The position numbers and the translations under genes are program-made. The notes beneath the pieces are model-generated. The model did not search any database, was not told where the DNA came from, and saw only the letters and a list, made by a program, of their open reading frames with translations. Shown here in pieces: positions 10,501 to 16,827 of a DNA stretch of 64,000 bases. Origin of the DNA: Enterococcus_K sp051713825 (GTDB taxonomy: Bacteria; Bacillota; Bacilli; Lactobacillales; Enterococcaceae); assembly GCF_051713825.1 (NCBI RefSeq), contig NZ_JBIOQR010000001.1, positions 2,356,001 through 2,420,000 of the forward strand, written 5' to 3'. Each line of letters starts with the position of its first letter. Position 1 is the first letter of the stretch.

Positions 10501-11813
10501 TGATAAGCAATAATTTGATCCTCTGCACCTGAACGAATGTGATCTAACGTTTTACTATAACCGCCATGGGTAATCCGACCAGACTCTAATTGGATTTTTA
10601 AAAGTTTTTCTATTTCTTCATAATTATTATTTTTATATTTATCGGGCAACTGAATTTGGTCGCTAGGGATATTACCGAAGTAGACAACAACTGTGTTATC
10701 TAGAACACCATACCCGGGCTGACCCGTATCTTTTAACGTCTTTTTAAAGTCTTCTATTGTTAAATCAGTTGTTTTAGGCATAACTTCTTTGATTTGGTAA
10801 TTGCCCCAAGAAGTTTGAGTAACATCTGCATAGAGGAACGAATTGTTCGAAAGGTTACCTGACGAAGTTGCGGTGTATAAAATCGTTTGTATTTTAATGG
10901 ATGAAAAGAGTTGATTGCCTTCTAACTTGTCGACTAAAAATGTCTCGTTTAATGTTGAGTAACTTTCTCCATCAAATCGTTTACGAGCATTATCAAAATT
11001 CACAAGGACATCCCAGTTGGCCACGTTTTTCCCTGAGATCTGAACACCATTTTTTGTGATGATTTCATTTAACGTACTCGGGTATTCGCCTGCTGAACTA
11101 CCTGGCTCGCCAATAATGATAGATGGTAAAGTAATTCCTTCTTCGATTGCAATGACGATATCTTGGCCACTTTTTTCTATTCGACCATCTGCATAAACGA
11201 GTCCATTTTTGAGGGCATCCATAGAAACGGCGTATTTATTTAAAGTAATTTTTATCTGATGATTAACGATTTGACTGGTTCCTATTTCTTTATTGTTAAG
11301 GTCAGTCAAAGGGAAACTACCTGTATCACTGTATGAAAAATAGTCATTTGGCAGTGAGAAGGTGAAGTAATCTCCGGCCTTCATTTGAGCTAAACTTTTT
11401 TGTGGGATTGCCCATCTATACTCAAAACGAATGGTATTTCCTGGAATGGGTACAGGTGCATTTTCGACGAGCTGCCCATCTTTAATCAAATAAGTGAAGC
11501 CGTTTCCGTTGTTGATTTGCACATCTAAGCCCTTCACTTCGACTAGATGAGAGACATCACTGGCTGTATTTTCTACGAGTGGTTCTGTCTTATGCTCAGC
11601 TGTATCTTCTGTTTCTTTTGGTAAGGACTCTCTTTTTTCTGATGATCTGATTTCTTGTGTTTCCGTTGTTTCGTTGGTCTCTTTCTCCGAACTTACTAAG
11701 GCACTCGTGCTTGAATAGCTAGTGAGGTCATTTGAAACTGCGAGAACCGGTTGGATAAACACCGATGAAAGGATGGTAAGTAGACTAAATAGAGTTATTT
11801 GACTTTTTTTCAT
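4590..11813 (-). CDS. Giant LPXTG-anchored adhesin with about 15 isopeptide (Spy0128/FctA-like) domains
   Basis: A 2407-residue cell-wall-anchored surface protein. Residues 1-25 are a signal peptide ending VLA. A Ser/Thr/Glu-rich linker follows, then an N-terminal adhesin head (about 90-470), a Cna-B/SpaA-like domain (about 480-590), some 15 repeats of about 111 residues (about 591-2254), a second Cna-B-like domain (about 2265-2345), LPKTG at 2366-2370, a membrane span and a basic tail. Each repeat has a Lys in the LEASK strand, a Glu in TIREK and an Asn in FKN, which fits the Lys-Glu-Asn triad of Spy0128-type intramolecular isopeptide bonds; bond formation is inferred. The start follows GGAGGCAGATGTAGC. 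The Mga-type regulator at 13213 is the likely activator. Ligand is unknown. Confidence 0.92.
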   Translation of the reverse strand: MKKSQITLFSLLTILSSVFIQPVLAVSNDLTSYSSTSALVSSEKETNETTETQEIRSSEKRESLPKETEDTAEHKTEPLVENTASDVSHLVEVKGLDVQINNGNGFTYLIKDGQLVENAPVPIPGNTIRFEYRWAIPQKSLAQMKAGDYFTFSLPNDYFSYSDTGSFPLTDLNNKEIGTSQIVNHQIKITLNKYAVSMDALKNGLVYADGRIEKSGQDIVIAIEEGITLPSIIIGEPGSSAGEYPSTLNEIITKNGVQISGKNVANWDVLVNFDNARKRFDGESYSTLNETFLVDKLEGNQLFSSIKIQTILYTATSSGNLSNNSFLYADVTQTSWGNYQIKEVMPKTTDLTIEDFKKTLKDTGQPGYGVLDNTVVVYFGNIPSDQIQLPDKYKNNNYEEIEKLLKIQLESGRITHGGYSKTLDHIRSGAEDQIIAYQVTIQADVTGDSRTLKNQAKLIHSDGENNSNIREIEFREIGGTAEVVEPKTMQIIKQDDAGNKLEGVTFKIQKWLPEKNTYEDYLANGTIGTMEITTNAKGEALFGQLTSGKYRVIETSGLDGYSAPQFSPSNEFEIGEKDISGIQIVVTNPKTKPTELALVANKSLIGRQIKEGEFQFELLDSDGKVLQTIPNSTDGKIYFEAISYEEPGDYVYTMREKPGNNENMTYDSNEYKVVVKVEDHQGQLVATPSYNGYPEFQNVYIPKKGGVVLEATKILEGRQLENNEFQFMLTDQDGKILQVRSQDTNGKIYFDPIEFETAGHYVYMIQEMSGNDEAIIYDNRIFIVTVDVEDINGTLIATPTYHGPTEFRNIYTPKKGSVVLEASKVLNGRQLRAEEFQFELVDKNGNVLQTQTNGANGKIYFNAIDYEKTGEYNYTIREKVGHDDTITYDNSEFSVTVKVTDVNGQLIATPTYSGNAEFKNIYTPKKGSVVLEASKVLEGRQLRAEEFQFELVDKEGSVLQTQTNGANEKVYFDAIDFKKAGEYNYTIREKAGNDDTITYDNSEFSVTVKVTDVNGQLIATPTYSGNAEFKNIYTPKKGSVVLEASKVLEGRQLRAEEFQFELVDKEGNVLQTQTNGANGKVYFDAIDFKKAGEYNYTIREKAGNDETITYDNTKFSVTVNVTDLDGQLVATPTYSGNAEFKNIYTPKKGSVVLEASKILDGRQLSAGEFQFELVDKKGNVLQTQTNGINGKVYFNAIDYDKAGEYNYTIREKVGNDETITYDNSEFSVTVKVTDVNGQLIATPAYSGNAEFKNIYTPKKSSVVLEASKVLNGRQLRAEEFQFELVDKEGKVLQTQTNGINGKVYFDAIDFEKAGEHNYTIREKVGNDETITYDNSEFSVTVKVTDVNGQLVATPAYSGNTEFKNIYTPKKGSIVLEASKILDGRQLSAGEFQFELVDKKGKVLQTQTNGINGKVYFDAIDFEKAGEHNYTIREKTGNDNTITYDNSEFSITVNVEDVNGQLVATPTYSGNTEFKNIYTPKKGSIVLEASKVLEGRQLCAEEFQFELVDKEGNVLQTQTNDANGKIYFNAIDYEKTGEYNYTIREKAGNDETITYDNTKFSVTVNVTDLDEQLVATPTYSGNAEFKNIYTPKKGSVVLEASKILDGRQLSAGEFQFELVDKKGNVLQTQTNGINGKVYFNAIDYDKAGEYNYTIREKAGNDETITYDNTKFSVTVNVTDLDGQLVATPTYSGNAEFKNIYTPKKGSVVLEASKILDGRQLSAGEFQFELVDKKGNVLQTQTNGINGKVYFDAIDFEKAGEHNYTIREKVGNDETITYDNSEFSVTVKVTDVNGQLVAIPTYSGNAEFKNIYTPKKGSVVLEASKILDGRQLSAGEFQFELVDKKGNVLQTQTNGINGKVYFNAIDYDKAGEYNYTIREKVGNDETITYDNTEFSVTVNVADLDGQLVATPTYSGNAEFKNIYTPKKGSVILEAGKILDGRQLSAGEFQFELVDKDGKVMQTQTNNSTGNVYFNAIGYDETGEYSYTIREKAGNDRTITYDRNEYQVTVKVKEVDGELNAIPTYNGNPTFKNSYKVGAGSVILEASKTLKGRKLSSGEFQFELVDSDGYVLQTKTNDANGKIYFNMIDYNKAGEYSYIIREKRGKDKTISYDDREHRVTVKVENTGGKLTATPSYEGKIEFKNTFTSKKGTLILTAEKTLEGRGLINGEFKFELVSENGDILQTTTNDANGKITFDPIDYNKAGEYTYIIREKMGHDETVYYDLTEHKVTVKVVNKDGKLSATLSNKAVITFENKYTQNSRNKPLTGSLILQKVDKHSGKKLVGATFELRDANNKVIQKELVTDKKGEVRINDLAAGSYQLIETKAPDGYVLDGTPIHVEVVEKSDVTVKKENTATNKTTSQTTSKALPKTGFNIGTSLLMIIVGYLLLMIVMIIGRKKSNKSDATEWD
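5050..10050 (-). repeat. Tandem 333-bp coding repeats of the adhesin stalk
   Basis: About fifteen units of 111 codons. The eleven central units (about 5720-9390) are nearly identical in protein and mostly in DNA. The first two and last two units are clearly diverged. Several long blocks, for example the KILDGRQLSAGEFQFELVD type, recur unchanged in units 6, 10, 11 and 12. This indicates unequal crossing-over or gene conversion within the array, so copy number probably varies among strains. Confidence 0.9.
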
Positions 11814-12121
11814 GCTACATCTGCCTCCAAAAGAGTAGAAAATTACTACTCCTCCTATATTCTTTTGTTTTTGAAAGAAAGTATTAAAAACCTGTCATAT
11901 CTCGTTTTCTTCTTTCTTCCAAATAATGGTCATGTCCTGTGCTAAACGCTTAGGGAGATTGCTTAACTCTCAATCTTTAGGTGAGCAATCAAAAAAATCT
12001 TATAAGAATAAATGGAGTTATTTTTTTGAAAGCCTGTTACTGATAAAAATAATTCCAGTTATTTTTAGGCGAGCTGTTCATTTTCGTCCTGTTATTAACG
12101 GATTGTTCACCTTAACTTCTT

Positions 12122-12159
12122 TTCAATAAACGAAGTCTACTTAGAATTCGTTTATTGAA
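12122..12159. repeat. 13-bp perfect inverted repeat
   Basis: TTCAATAAACGAA at 12122-12134 is exactly complementary to TTCGTTTATTGAA at 12147-12159, with a 12-nt loop. A second small hairpin (TTGCG/CGCAA) follows at about 12160-12175. No T-tract makes it a clear terminator on either strand. Confidence 0.7.
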
Positions 12160-12253
12160 TTGCGATTTTCGCAAATTAAACTTTTCTCCCCTAGCGTTAG
12201 TAGAAGCAACAGTTAACCTCGATTATTTGTGTCGTAAGCTAACTGCTATTTGA

Positions 12254-12291
12254 GAGCAGGGGACATAACTCGAAAAGTTATGCCCATGCTC
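12254..12291. repeat. Extended hairpin in adhesin leader
   Basis: GAGCA, GGG and CATAACT on the 5' side pair with AGTTATG, CCC and TGCTC on the 3' side around a CGAAA loop, with one mismatch and one bulge. The total is about 15 bp. Confidence 0.6.
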
Positions 12292-12411
12292 CTATTCCCC
12301 GAATAAACGGTGGGCGGCACAGAAGCAACTCCATCTTCACGTTGTTCCGCTCTCAACAACTTCTACGCATGAGACATGCTAGAGTTGAAGGTTCGAAAAA
12401 TAAGCTGAAAT

Positions 12412-12570
12412 TGCTGTGAAACACTATTTACAAAGTAAATAGATGTAGAACAGTACCTACCCGGTGCTGTGAAACACTATTTACAAAGTAAATAGATGTA
12501 GAACAGTACCTACCCGGTGCTGTGAAACACTATTTACAAAGTAAATAGATGTAGAACAGTACCTACCTGG
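12412..12570. repeat. Three tandem 53-bp hairpin units (type A)
   Basis: Units at 12412-12464, 12465-12517 and 12518-12570 are identical except for one base at 12568. Each folds as CTGT, 3-nt internal loop, ACA, CTATTTAC, AAA loop, GTAAATAG, bulged A, TGT, 3-nt internal loop, ACAG. The outer stem extends to GGTGCTGT/ACAGTACC with one G-T wobble where the previous unit supplies GGT. The constant tail is TACCTACCCGG. Confidence 0.9.
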
Positions 12571-12662
12571 TCACAAAAATTTGAAGAGCACCACGTAGGA
12601 ATCAATCAACATCGAAAGAAAGGCTTTCGTGTTTCTTGTCATTTTCGTGGATTCCCTCTTAT

Positions 12663-12764
12663 TGCTGTAAAACACAACGAAGCATGAGTTGATGTTGCAC
12701 AGTACCTACTCGGTGCTGTAAAACACAACGAAGCATGAGTTGATGTTGCACAGTATCTACCCGG
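12663..12764. repeat. Two tandem 51-bp hairpin units (type B)
   Basis: Units at 12663-12713 and 12714-12764 differ at two positions in the tail. They keep the type A frame (GCTGT, ACA, inner stem, A, TGT, ACAGTA, CTAC.CGG), but the inner stem is CAAC/GTTG around GAAGCATGA. Type A and B therefore share outer sequence and fold but differ in the inner helix. Confidence 0.88.
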
Positions 12765-12868
12765 TTCTCGGAGTTAAACACTTCTGTCTCAACCTCTCCG
12801 TATTCAAATGTTATTCATTCATGTCTTAAAAAAAAATGGCGAAATATTCAGAAAAAGTGTTGCTTGGT

Positions 12869-13210
12869 CTACTCTTTTGTCAATGCTAAGGCCCTTTCAC
12901 CAAAAAGGATAGTTCCAGACATACTCGCTAGAATCATTCCTAATTGTGCCGTCTCATTGGAATCGTTTAAGACAGCAGCCTGCTCTTCTATATCTGCCAT
13001 TTTTTTCTGTAGTAGCAATTTTTTCTTAAAACTATCTTGGTGTTCGTTTTCAACAATCAACAAATTTTCTTCGGTGTCTACTGTCATTTGGTCGATTTGG
13101 AAATGTTTATCTTCCTTTGTTATGGTGTACTCATCAGATAATAAAATATTGCTTGATTGATAAGAAATGAGTAGCGGGACCATTAAGAAAGAAATCATTC
13201 GTTCATTCAT
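12869..13210 (-). CDS. Small membrane protein co-transcribed with the Mga-type regulator
   Basis: This 113-residue protein has a hydrophobic N-terminus (ISFLMVPLLIS), a charged middle region rich in Asp, Glu, Lys and Gln that could form a helix, and a second hydrophobic segment near residues 90-108 (LGMILASMSGTILFG). Its ATG is only 2 nt after the regulator stop, and its AAAGGAG ribosome binding site lies inside the end of the regulator gene, so the two are translationally coupled. No family was recognised. A role in controlling the regulator or in surface display of the adhesin would be inference from context only. Confidence 0.7.
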   Translation of the reverse strand: MNERMISFLMVPLLISYQSSNILLSDEYTITKEDKHFQIDQMTVDTEENLLIVENEHQDSFKKKLLLQKKMADIEEQAAVLNDSNETAQLGMILASMSGTILFGERALALTKE

Positions 13211-13212
13211 TT

Positions 13213-14655
13213 TTAACTCCTTTCAGCTTTCGCTCCCTTAAGTTCAACTAATAGTTCTCCAAGGTCGCGCCAGTCATCAGGAGTTGGCGGTTTTTTCCAA
13301 ATCAATTGTTTGTAGCCTTTTTGATGAATCAGACAATCAGAAATGTAGATATCTGTTTGTCGGGTAATTTTTTCTTCATATTTAATATTCATACTTTGTA
13401 AAGAAGACAACATCAACTGAATGTATTGGTTATAGTTTTCTCCATGTGAGAAATCAATACATATGTATAACGGTTGTTCTATTTTGGATATAGGTAATTT
13501 TGTAACCAACAAGAAAAGATAATCGTAGTAAAGCTTGCTCATCTCGGCCTCATCAAAAAACAGCTTTCGACCTTCGAGCGTGTCTAGGAAATTTTTTACG
13601 ATAGAATCTAGTTTGGGATTCACTTCTTGGAAATAATGAAATTCCTTTTTTATGATAAAGGTGGTTTCTTTAAAATGATAGATCAGCCACTTTCGATTAA
13701 TATCCTTGACTTCATTTAACAACTTCACTTCGTCTTGCTTATTTAAGAGACATTCATTTGAAAGATATTGAAGAAATTGATGTGCGATTTGCTCCACTGC
13801 AAGCTCGGTATCATTTCTTAAGAAGCTTTCAATCAAGTCTTTATCAATATCCTCTAAATAAATAAATGAAAAGAGAAATGCGATTTCGTTGGAGACCTTA
13901 TCCTTTGGGACACCCCAGCTATGCACTAACTCTTCTGTTAAAAACTCTCGATAAGCTGATGGTTCTACGGTGACAAAACTTTCTTCTATGTAATGATTCA
14001 TTCTTAATCTAGTCAGCCAAACATTTATAAAAGAGGCCAATTTGATTTTTTTGGTCTCTGATAAGGAACATTTTGTTGAGTGGATAAGTTGGTCAATTAG
14101 CTGATTAGCCTTCACTTGAATGAAATCAGGAAATGGACTGTAGATGCCATTGAATGCCTCATAATAAAGATTATATAGGCGGATTCGCAATTGAAATTCA
14201 TCTCCAAGAATCTGATTCTTTTTAAGTAGAAGGTTATCTGTTTGCACAATAGATTTTAGCTCTCTGTGCTGGTTATAGGCAGAGGATCGGCTCATATGTA
14301 GGTCATCTATTTGTCGGTCAAGGGGCGTTTCTTTCACTAGAAAATTGTGAAACAACTGGAAAAGCGTACTCGACTTTAAATAATTCATCCGCAGTTCTTT
14401 TATTGTTCTATGGGAAATGTTTTTTGAGATAATCTCGCCACTTGCAAGAATCTCGATTTCTATATCCGTGTCTGAGAACAGTAAATTTAATTCTTCATGA
14501 AGTAATTGAATGAACTTTGCCGTTTTATATTTAGAAATTGAAAGAACATCACTTAGTTTGTTAATCGTACAATATTGGTTCTTATTTAATTCTAGATATT
14601 GTAATACGGTGATTTTATAATACTGATCCTCTAATAATAGGTAATTTGGGCTCAT
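13213..14655 (-). CDS. Mga-family transcriptional regulator
   Basis: A 480-residue protein whose N-terminal region (about residues 15-150) has two helix-turn-helix segments, including TINKLSDVLSISKYKTAKFI and ETPLDRQIDDLHMSRSSAYN. It is followed by PRD-like helical regions and an EIIB-like C-terminal domain starting near residue 395 (LYICIDFSHG). This order and length match the Mga/AtxA family of virulence-gene activators, which often lie beside the surface protein genes they control and may be phosphorylated by the PTS. The start follows GAAGGGAG and a TATAAT-like -10 at 14674-14679. The adhesin leader downstream is its most likely target. Confidence 0.82.
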   Translation of the reverse strand: MSPNYLLLEDQYYKITVLQYLELNKNQYCTINKLSDVLSISKYKTAKFIQLLHEELNLLFSDTDIEIEILASGEIISKNISHRTIKELRMNYLKSSTLFQLFHNFLVKETPLDRQIDDLHMSRSSAYNQHRELKSIVQTDNLLLKKNQILGDEFQLRIRLYNLYYEAFNGIYSPFPDFIQVKANQLIDQLIHSTKCSLSETKKIKLASFINVWLTRLRMNHYIEESFVTVEPSAYREFLTEELVHSWGVPKDKVSNEIAFLFSFIYLEDIDKDLIESFLRNDTELAVEQIAHQFLQYLSNECLLNKQDEVKLLNEVKDINRKWLIYHFKETTFIIKKEFHYFQEVNPKLDSIVKNFLDTLEGRKLFFDEAEMSKLYYDYLFLLVTKLPISKIEQPLYICIDFSHGENYNQYIQLMLSSLQSMNIKYEEKITRQTDIYISDCLIHQKGYKQLIWKKPPTPDDWRDLGELLVELKGAKAERS

Positions 14656-15057
14656 TCAGTATATTCTCCCTTCATTATATCTTATTCTACTATTTTTTTT
14701 TGTTAGATTCGTCTCAATTTTTTTTGGAAAGAAAAAATATTTTGGATTTTTTGAGAGAACCTTTTCGAACAATCTAGCAAACTTTTGATTAGAAAAATGT
14801 TAAAAATAACGTGCTTTATGTTGATAATAAAGGAAGTTATCTGGAAACACAAAAAATATGTCTGCATAAAATATGAGAGGAAAATTAAATATTTTTGAGA
14901 GAAATCCAAAAAATTATCAGAAACTTAGAATTTTCTGGACAGACTTTCTATTTTTTTGTCCTATAATCAATTTGTATTCGTCATATACCTTGTAACTAAG
15001 GGATAAAAAAGGAAGTGACTATAAATTAGAACTCAAAAATAGTTAGGAGGAGACAAA
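14656..15057. promoter_or_regulatory. AT-rich divergent intergenic region
   Basis: This roughly 400-bp stretch separates the Mga-type gene from the divergent gene at 15058. A minus-strand TATAAT lies at 14674-14679, close to the Mga-type start. On the plus strand TATAAT is at 14962-14967, preceded by a GGAC...GTCC dyad (14937-14961) that could be an operator. The rest is very AT-rich with no credible gene; a 68-codon minus-strand frame at 14703-14909 has no ribosome binding site. Confidence 0.45.
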
Positions 15058-15435
15058 ATGAGTCAACGATTGTCATCAGTTAGCAAGGAAGTGGAGGCTT
15101 ATTTTTTCGGTTATGAGCAGACACTACTAAAAAATTCATATAAATCACAGGCTGAAAAATTACTCACTTATTATGAAGGAATCAAAAGAGAATTTTCAGA
15201 GATTATTTTACAGACACACAGAGAAACCTATTTAGAAAATATTCAAAAGACATTAACTTTAGATGCAAAATTGCAAATATTATTTTTCTTTTGGTTCGAA
15301 ACGGACGCACACAACTGTTCAGAAGATGAGATTATTTCAATCGCAGAAAAAGATTGCCATACATATTATCAAGAAACCATGGATTATAAAATGAGTTCCA
15401 CTATTCCAATCTCATTTTTACAAAGAATTGGTTAA
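15058..15435 (+). CDS. Hypothetical protein upstream of a TetR-type regulator
   Basis: This 125-residue soluble, mostly helical protein begins MSQRLSSVSKEVEAYFFGYE and has a strong ribosome binding site (TTAGGAGGAGAC). It has no membrane segment or catalytic motif I recognise. The gene ends 31 bp before the TetR-type gene on the same strand, so they probably form a two-gene operon. The aromatic-rich C-terminal part (ILFFFWFETDAHN) might belong to an all-helical ligand domain, but no function is proposed. Confidence 0.65.
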   Translation: MSQRLSSVSKEVEAYFFGYEQTLLKNSYKSQAEKLLTYYEGIKREFSEIILQTHRETYLENIQKTLTLDAKLQILFFFWFETDAHNCSEDEIISIAEKDCHTYYQETMDYKMSSTIPISFLQRIG

Positions 15436-15466
15436 ACTAAGAAACTATTGAGAGGAGCGTTTTATT

Positions 15467-16021
15467 ATGAGAGGAAAGGTATTTACAGCCGAATTTATAT
15501 TAGAAGGTGCTTATGAATTAGCCATAAAGGAAGGAATAACTGCAGTCACAGCGAGAGGCTTGTCAAGAGAGATGGGCATTTCTACCCAACCAATCTACAT
15601 GGAGTTCAAAAATATAGATAACTTGCGAAGTGCTGTCTATCAGTTGATACTTACTCGTATTGCAGAAAATTATTTCGCAAAAAATGAGACTTTACTTGAT
15701 TTTATGAATAATTTTTATCGGTTTACCAAAGAAGAGGCCGATCAATATCTGGCACTAACTACGGATAAAATTTCTTTGAAGGATACACAAAAATTTTTCT
15801 TTGCTAAATTTTGCGAAGCTTTTTCTAACCAAACGACACTTAAACCTGTCCAAATTCAGCTACTCTATGCACAAATTATCGGGAGTATCAATTCCCTTAT
15901 GACGATTGTTGGTCAGTTTAAAGAACACGAGCTGATTCAAGAGCTGTATGAACGAATTGCGGCAGTCTATTCAACAGACTATTTTGCAAAAGTGACGCCA
16001 TCTGTTGAAGCACATGTATAA
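15467..16021 (+). CDS. TetR/AcrR-family transcriptional regulator
   Basis: This 184-residue protein has the N-terminal helix-turn-helix of the TetR family: FILEGAYELAIKEGITAVTARGLSREMGISTQPIYMEFKNI spans about residues 10-50, with the typical final helix. The remainder is a helical ligand-binding and dimerisation domain of usual length. A GAGAGGAGCG ribosome binding site precedes the ATG. It is co-oriented with the unknown gene at 15058 and ended by a hairpin at 16036, so its target may be its own promoter region or a nearby transporter. The ligand cannot be inferred. Confidence 0.85.
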   Translation: MRGKVFTAEFILEGAYELAIKEGITAVTARGLSREMGISTQPIYMEFKNIDNLRSAVYQLILTRIAENYFAKNETLLDFMNNFYRFTKEEADQYLALTTDKISLKDTQKFFFAKFCEAFSNQTTLKPVQIQLLYAQIIGSINSLMTIVGQFKEHELIQELYERIAAVYSTDYFAKVTPSVEAHV

Positions 16022-16027
16022 ACTAAC

Positions 16028-16543
16028 TCAATAAAACGGACCCTCCCCTTTGTATATAGGTGTAGGGTCTGTTTTTTTAAATTGTGAGCCTGTCATACCT
16101 TTTTCAAAGTAGAGAATCTTACGAAATTCGATAAAATAGTCACTCTTTTTATAAGAAAATTGTAGTCCTCTTTCTTGTGCTTGTAAGTACTTCATTACTC
16201 GATCCAGAACCGGAAAGAAAGTTTTTTTAGATACGGATTTTGTGACATAATCGAAGATTTGTAGAGAAAATACTTCAGGCATATACTCCTTATAGCTTGT
16301 TAAAAATATAATGGGTACTAAATATCAGCCTTTTCGAATGTTCCTTGTCAAGTCAGTTCCGCTCATGTTGGGTATCTTGATGTCTAAAAAATAGACATCA
16401 TACTTTGTTCTTTTTGATACCAGCAGAAGCTTTTGAAGATCATAGTAGATCCCCACGTCTAATCGATTGTTTGTGTAGCTCTCTAACAATATTTCCACTT
16501 GTTAGGTTGTTAATCATTCATCATCACAGATGACAATTTTCAT
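16028..16543 (-). pseudogene. LytTR-type response regulator pseudogene
   Basis: Reading one frame from ATG at 16543 gives MKIVICDDE, then stop codons at codons 10, 14 and 73. The frame otherwise continues coherently to 16028 without a frameshift. It contains the receiver phosphoacceptor segment YDVYFLDIKIPNMSG, the receiver end (IFDYVTKSVS, where the usual Lys-Pro is Lys-Ser), a linker (FFPVLDRVMKYLQAQE) and the start of a LytTR DNA-binding domain (FSYKKSDYFIEFRKILYFE). The end of the LytTR domain is missing, replaced by sequence overlapping the TetR-gene terminator. This is an AgrA/LytR-like regulator inactivated by three nonsense codons and C-terminal truncation. No sensor kinase gene is present nearby. 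Confidence 0.85.
16036..16079 (+). terminator. Terminator after the TetR-type gene
   Basis: ACGGACCCT at 16036-16044 pairs with AGGGTCTGT at 16064-16072 (one G-T pair), followed by T7. It overlaps the 3' remnant of the convergent response-regulator pseudogene. Confidence 0.75.
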
Positions 16544-16734
16544 TGTGTCCCTTCTCTCTTTAGTCAATCAGAAGTCTACACTTCTCCACGAATTATTTCA
16601 ACAAAAAACCAGATTGGTCTATTTTTTTACCAGTTATTACCTATAAACCGTCATTTGTGACATTTAGGCAATCCTCCTATTCTTTTCAAGTAAACTTAGT
16701 TTGTGCTCATCAACTAAAGAAAGTAGGAAGCCAT

Positions 16735-16827
16735 ATGCGGAAATTCGAAAAAGAATTTATTGGGTCGGCAACAGCTGCTATCGTATGTAATAGCAAAGGC
16801 CTCATTCTGGAGGGCGATGGTCAGTAA
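16735..16827 (+). CDS. 30-residue small protein coupled to the C39-like gene
   Basis: ATG at 16735 follows AAGTAGGAAG and opens 30 codons (MRKFEKEF, GSATAAIVCNSKG, ending EGDGQ). The TAA (16825-16827) overlaps the ATG of the next gene by one base (TAATG). The ribosome binding site of the next gene (CTGGAGGG) lies inside this ORF, so translation of the two is probably coupled. One cysteine, a basic N-terminus and a mildly hydrophobic centre are visible. There is no double-glycine leader. It may be a signalling or bacteriocin-like peptide, or only a leader ORF; neither can be shown from sequence. Confidence 0.5.
   Translation: MRKFEKEFIGSATAAIVCNSKGLILEGDGQ

Larger units (their letters stand above)
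11814..12868. other. About 1 kb non-coding leader with multiple hairpins
   Basis: No convincing gene lies between the adhesin start and the 113-aa gene. The 67-codon frame at 11926-12129 lacks a ribosome binding site and any recognisable feature. The stretch instead contains several inverted repeats and two sets of tandem hairpin units, listed separately. It lies upstream of the adhesin on the minus strand, so it is either a long 5' leader with promoter or an independent non-coding transcript. A 6-bp hairpin GAGTAG/CTACTC also sits directly before the adhesin ribosome binding site. Confidence 0.6.

Noticed and set aside
11926..12129. 67-codon plus-strand ORF in the adhesin leader
   Set aside because: No ribosome binding site, composition unlike a protein, and it runs through inverted repeats.
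12412..12764. CRISPR-like array
   Set aside because: The repeats are directly adjacent with no spacers of unique sequence, units are 51-53 bp with internal hairpins, and no cas genes are present.
14703..14909. 68-codon minus-strand ORF
   Set aside because: Very AT-rich low-complexity translation without ribosome binding site, inside a divergent promoter region.
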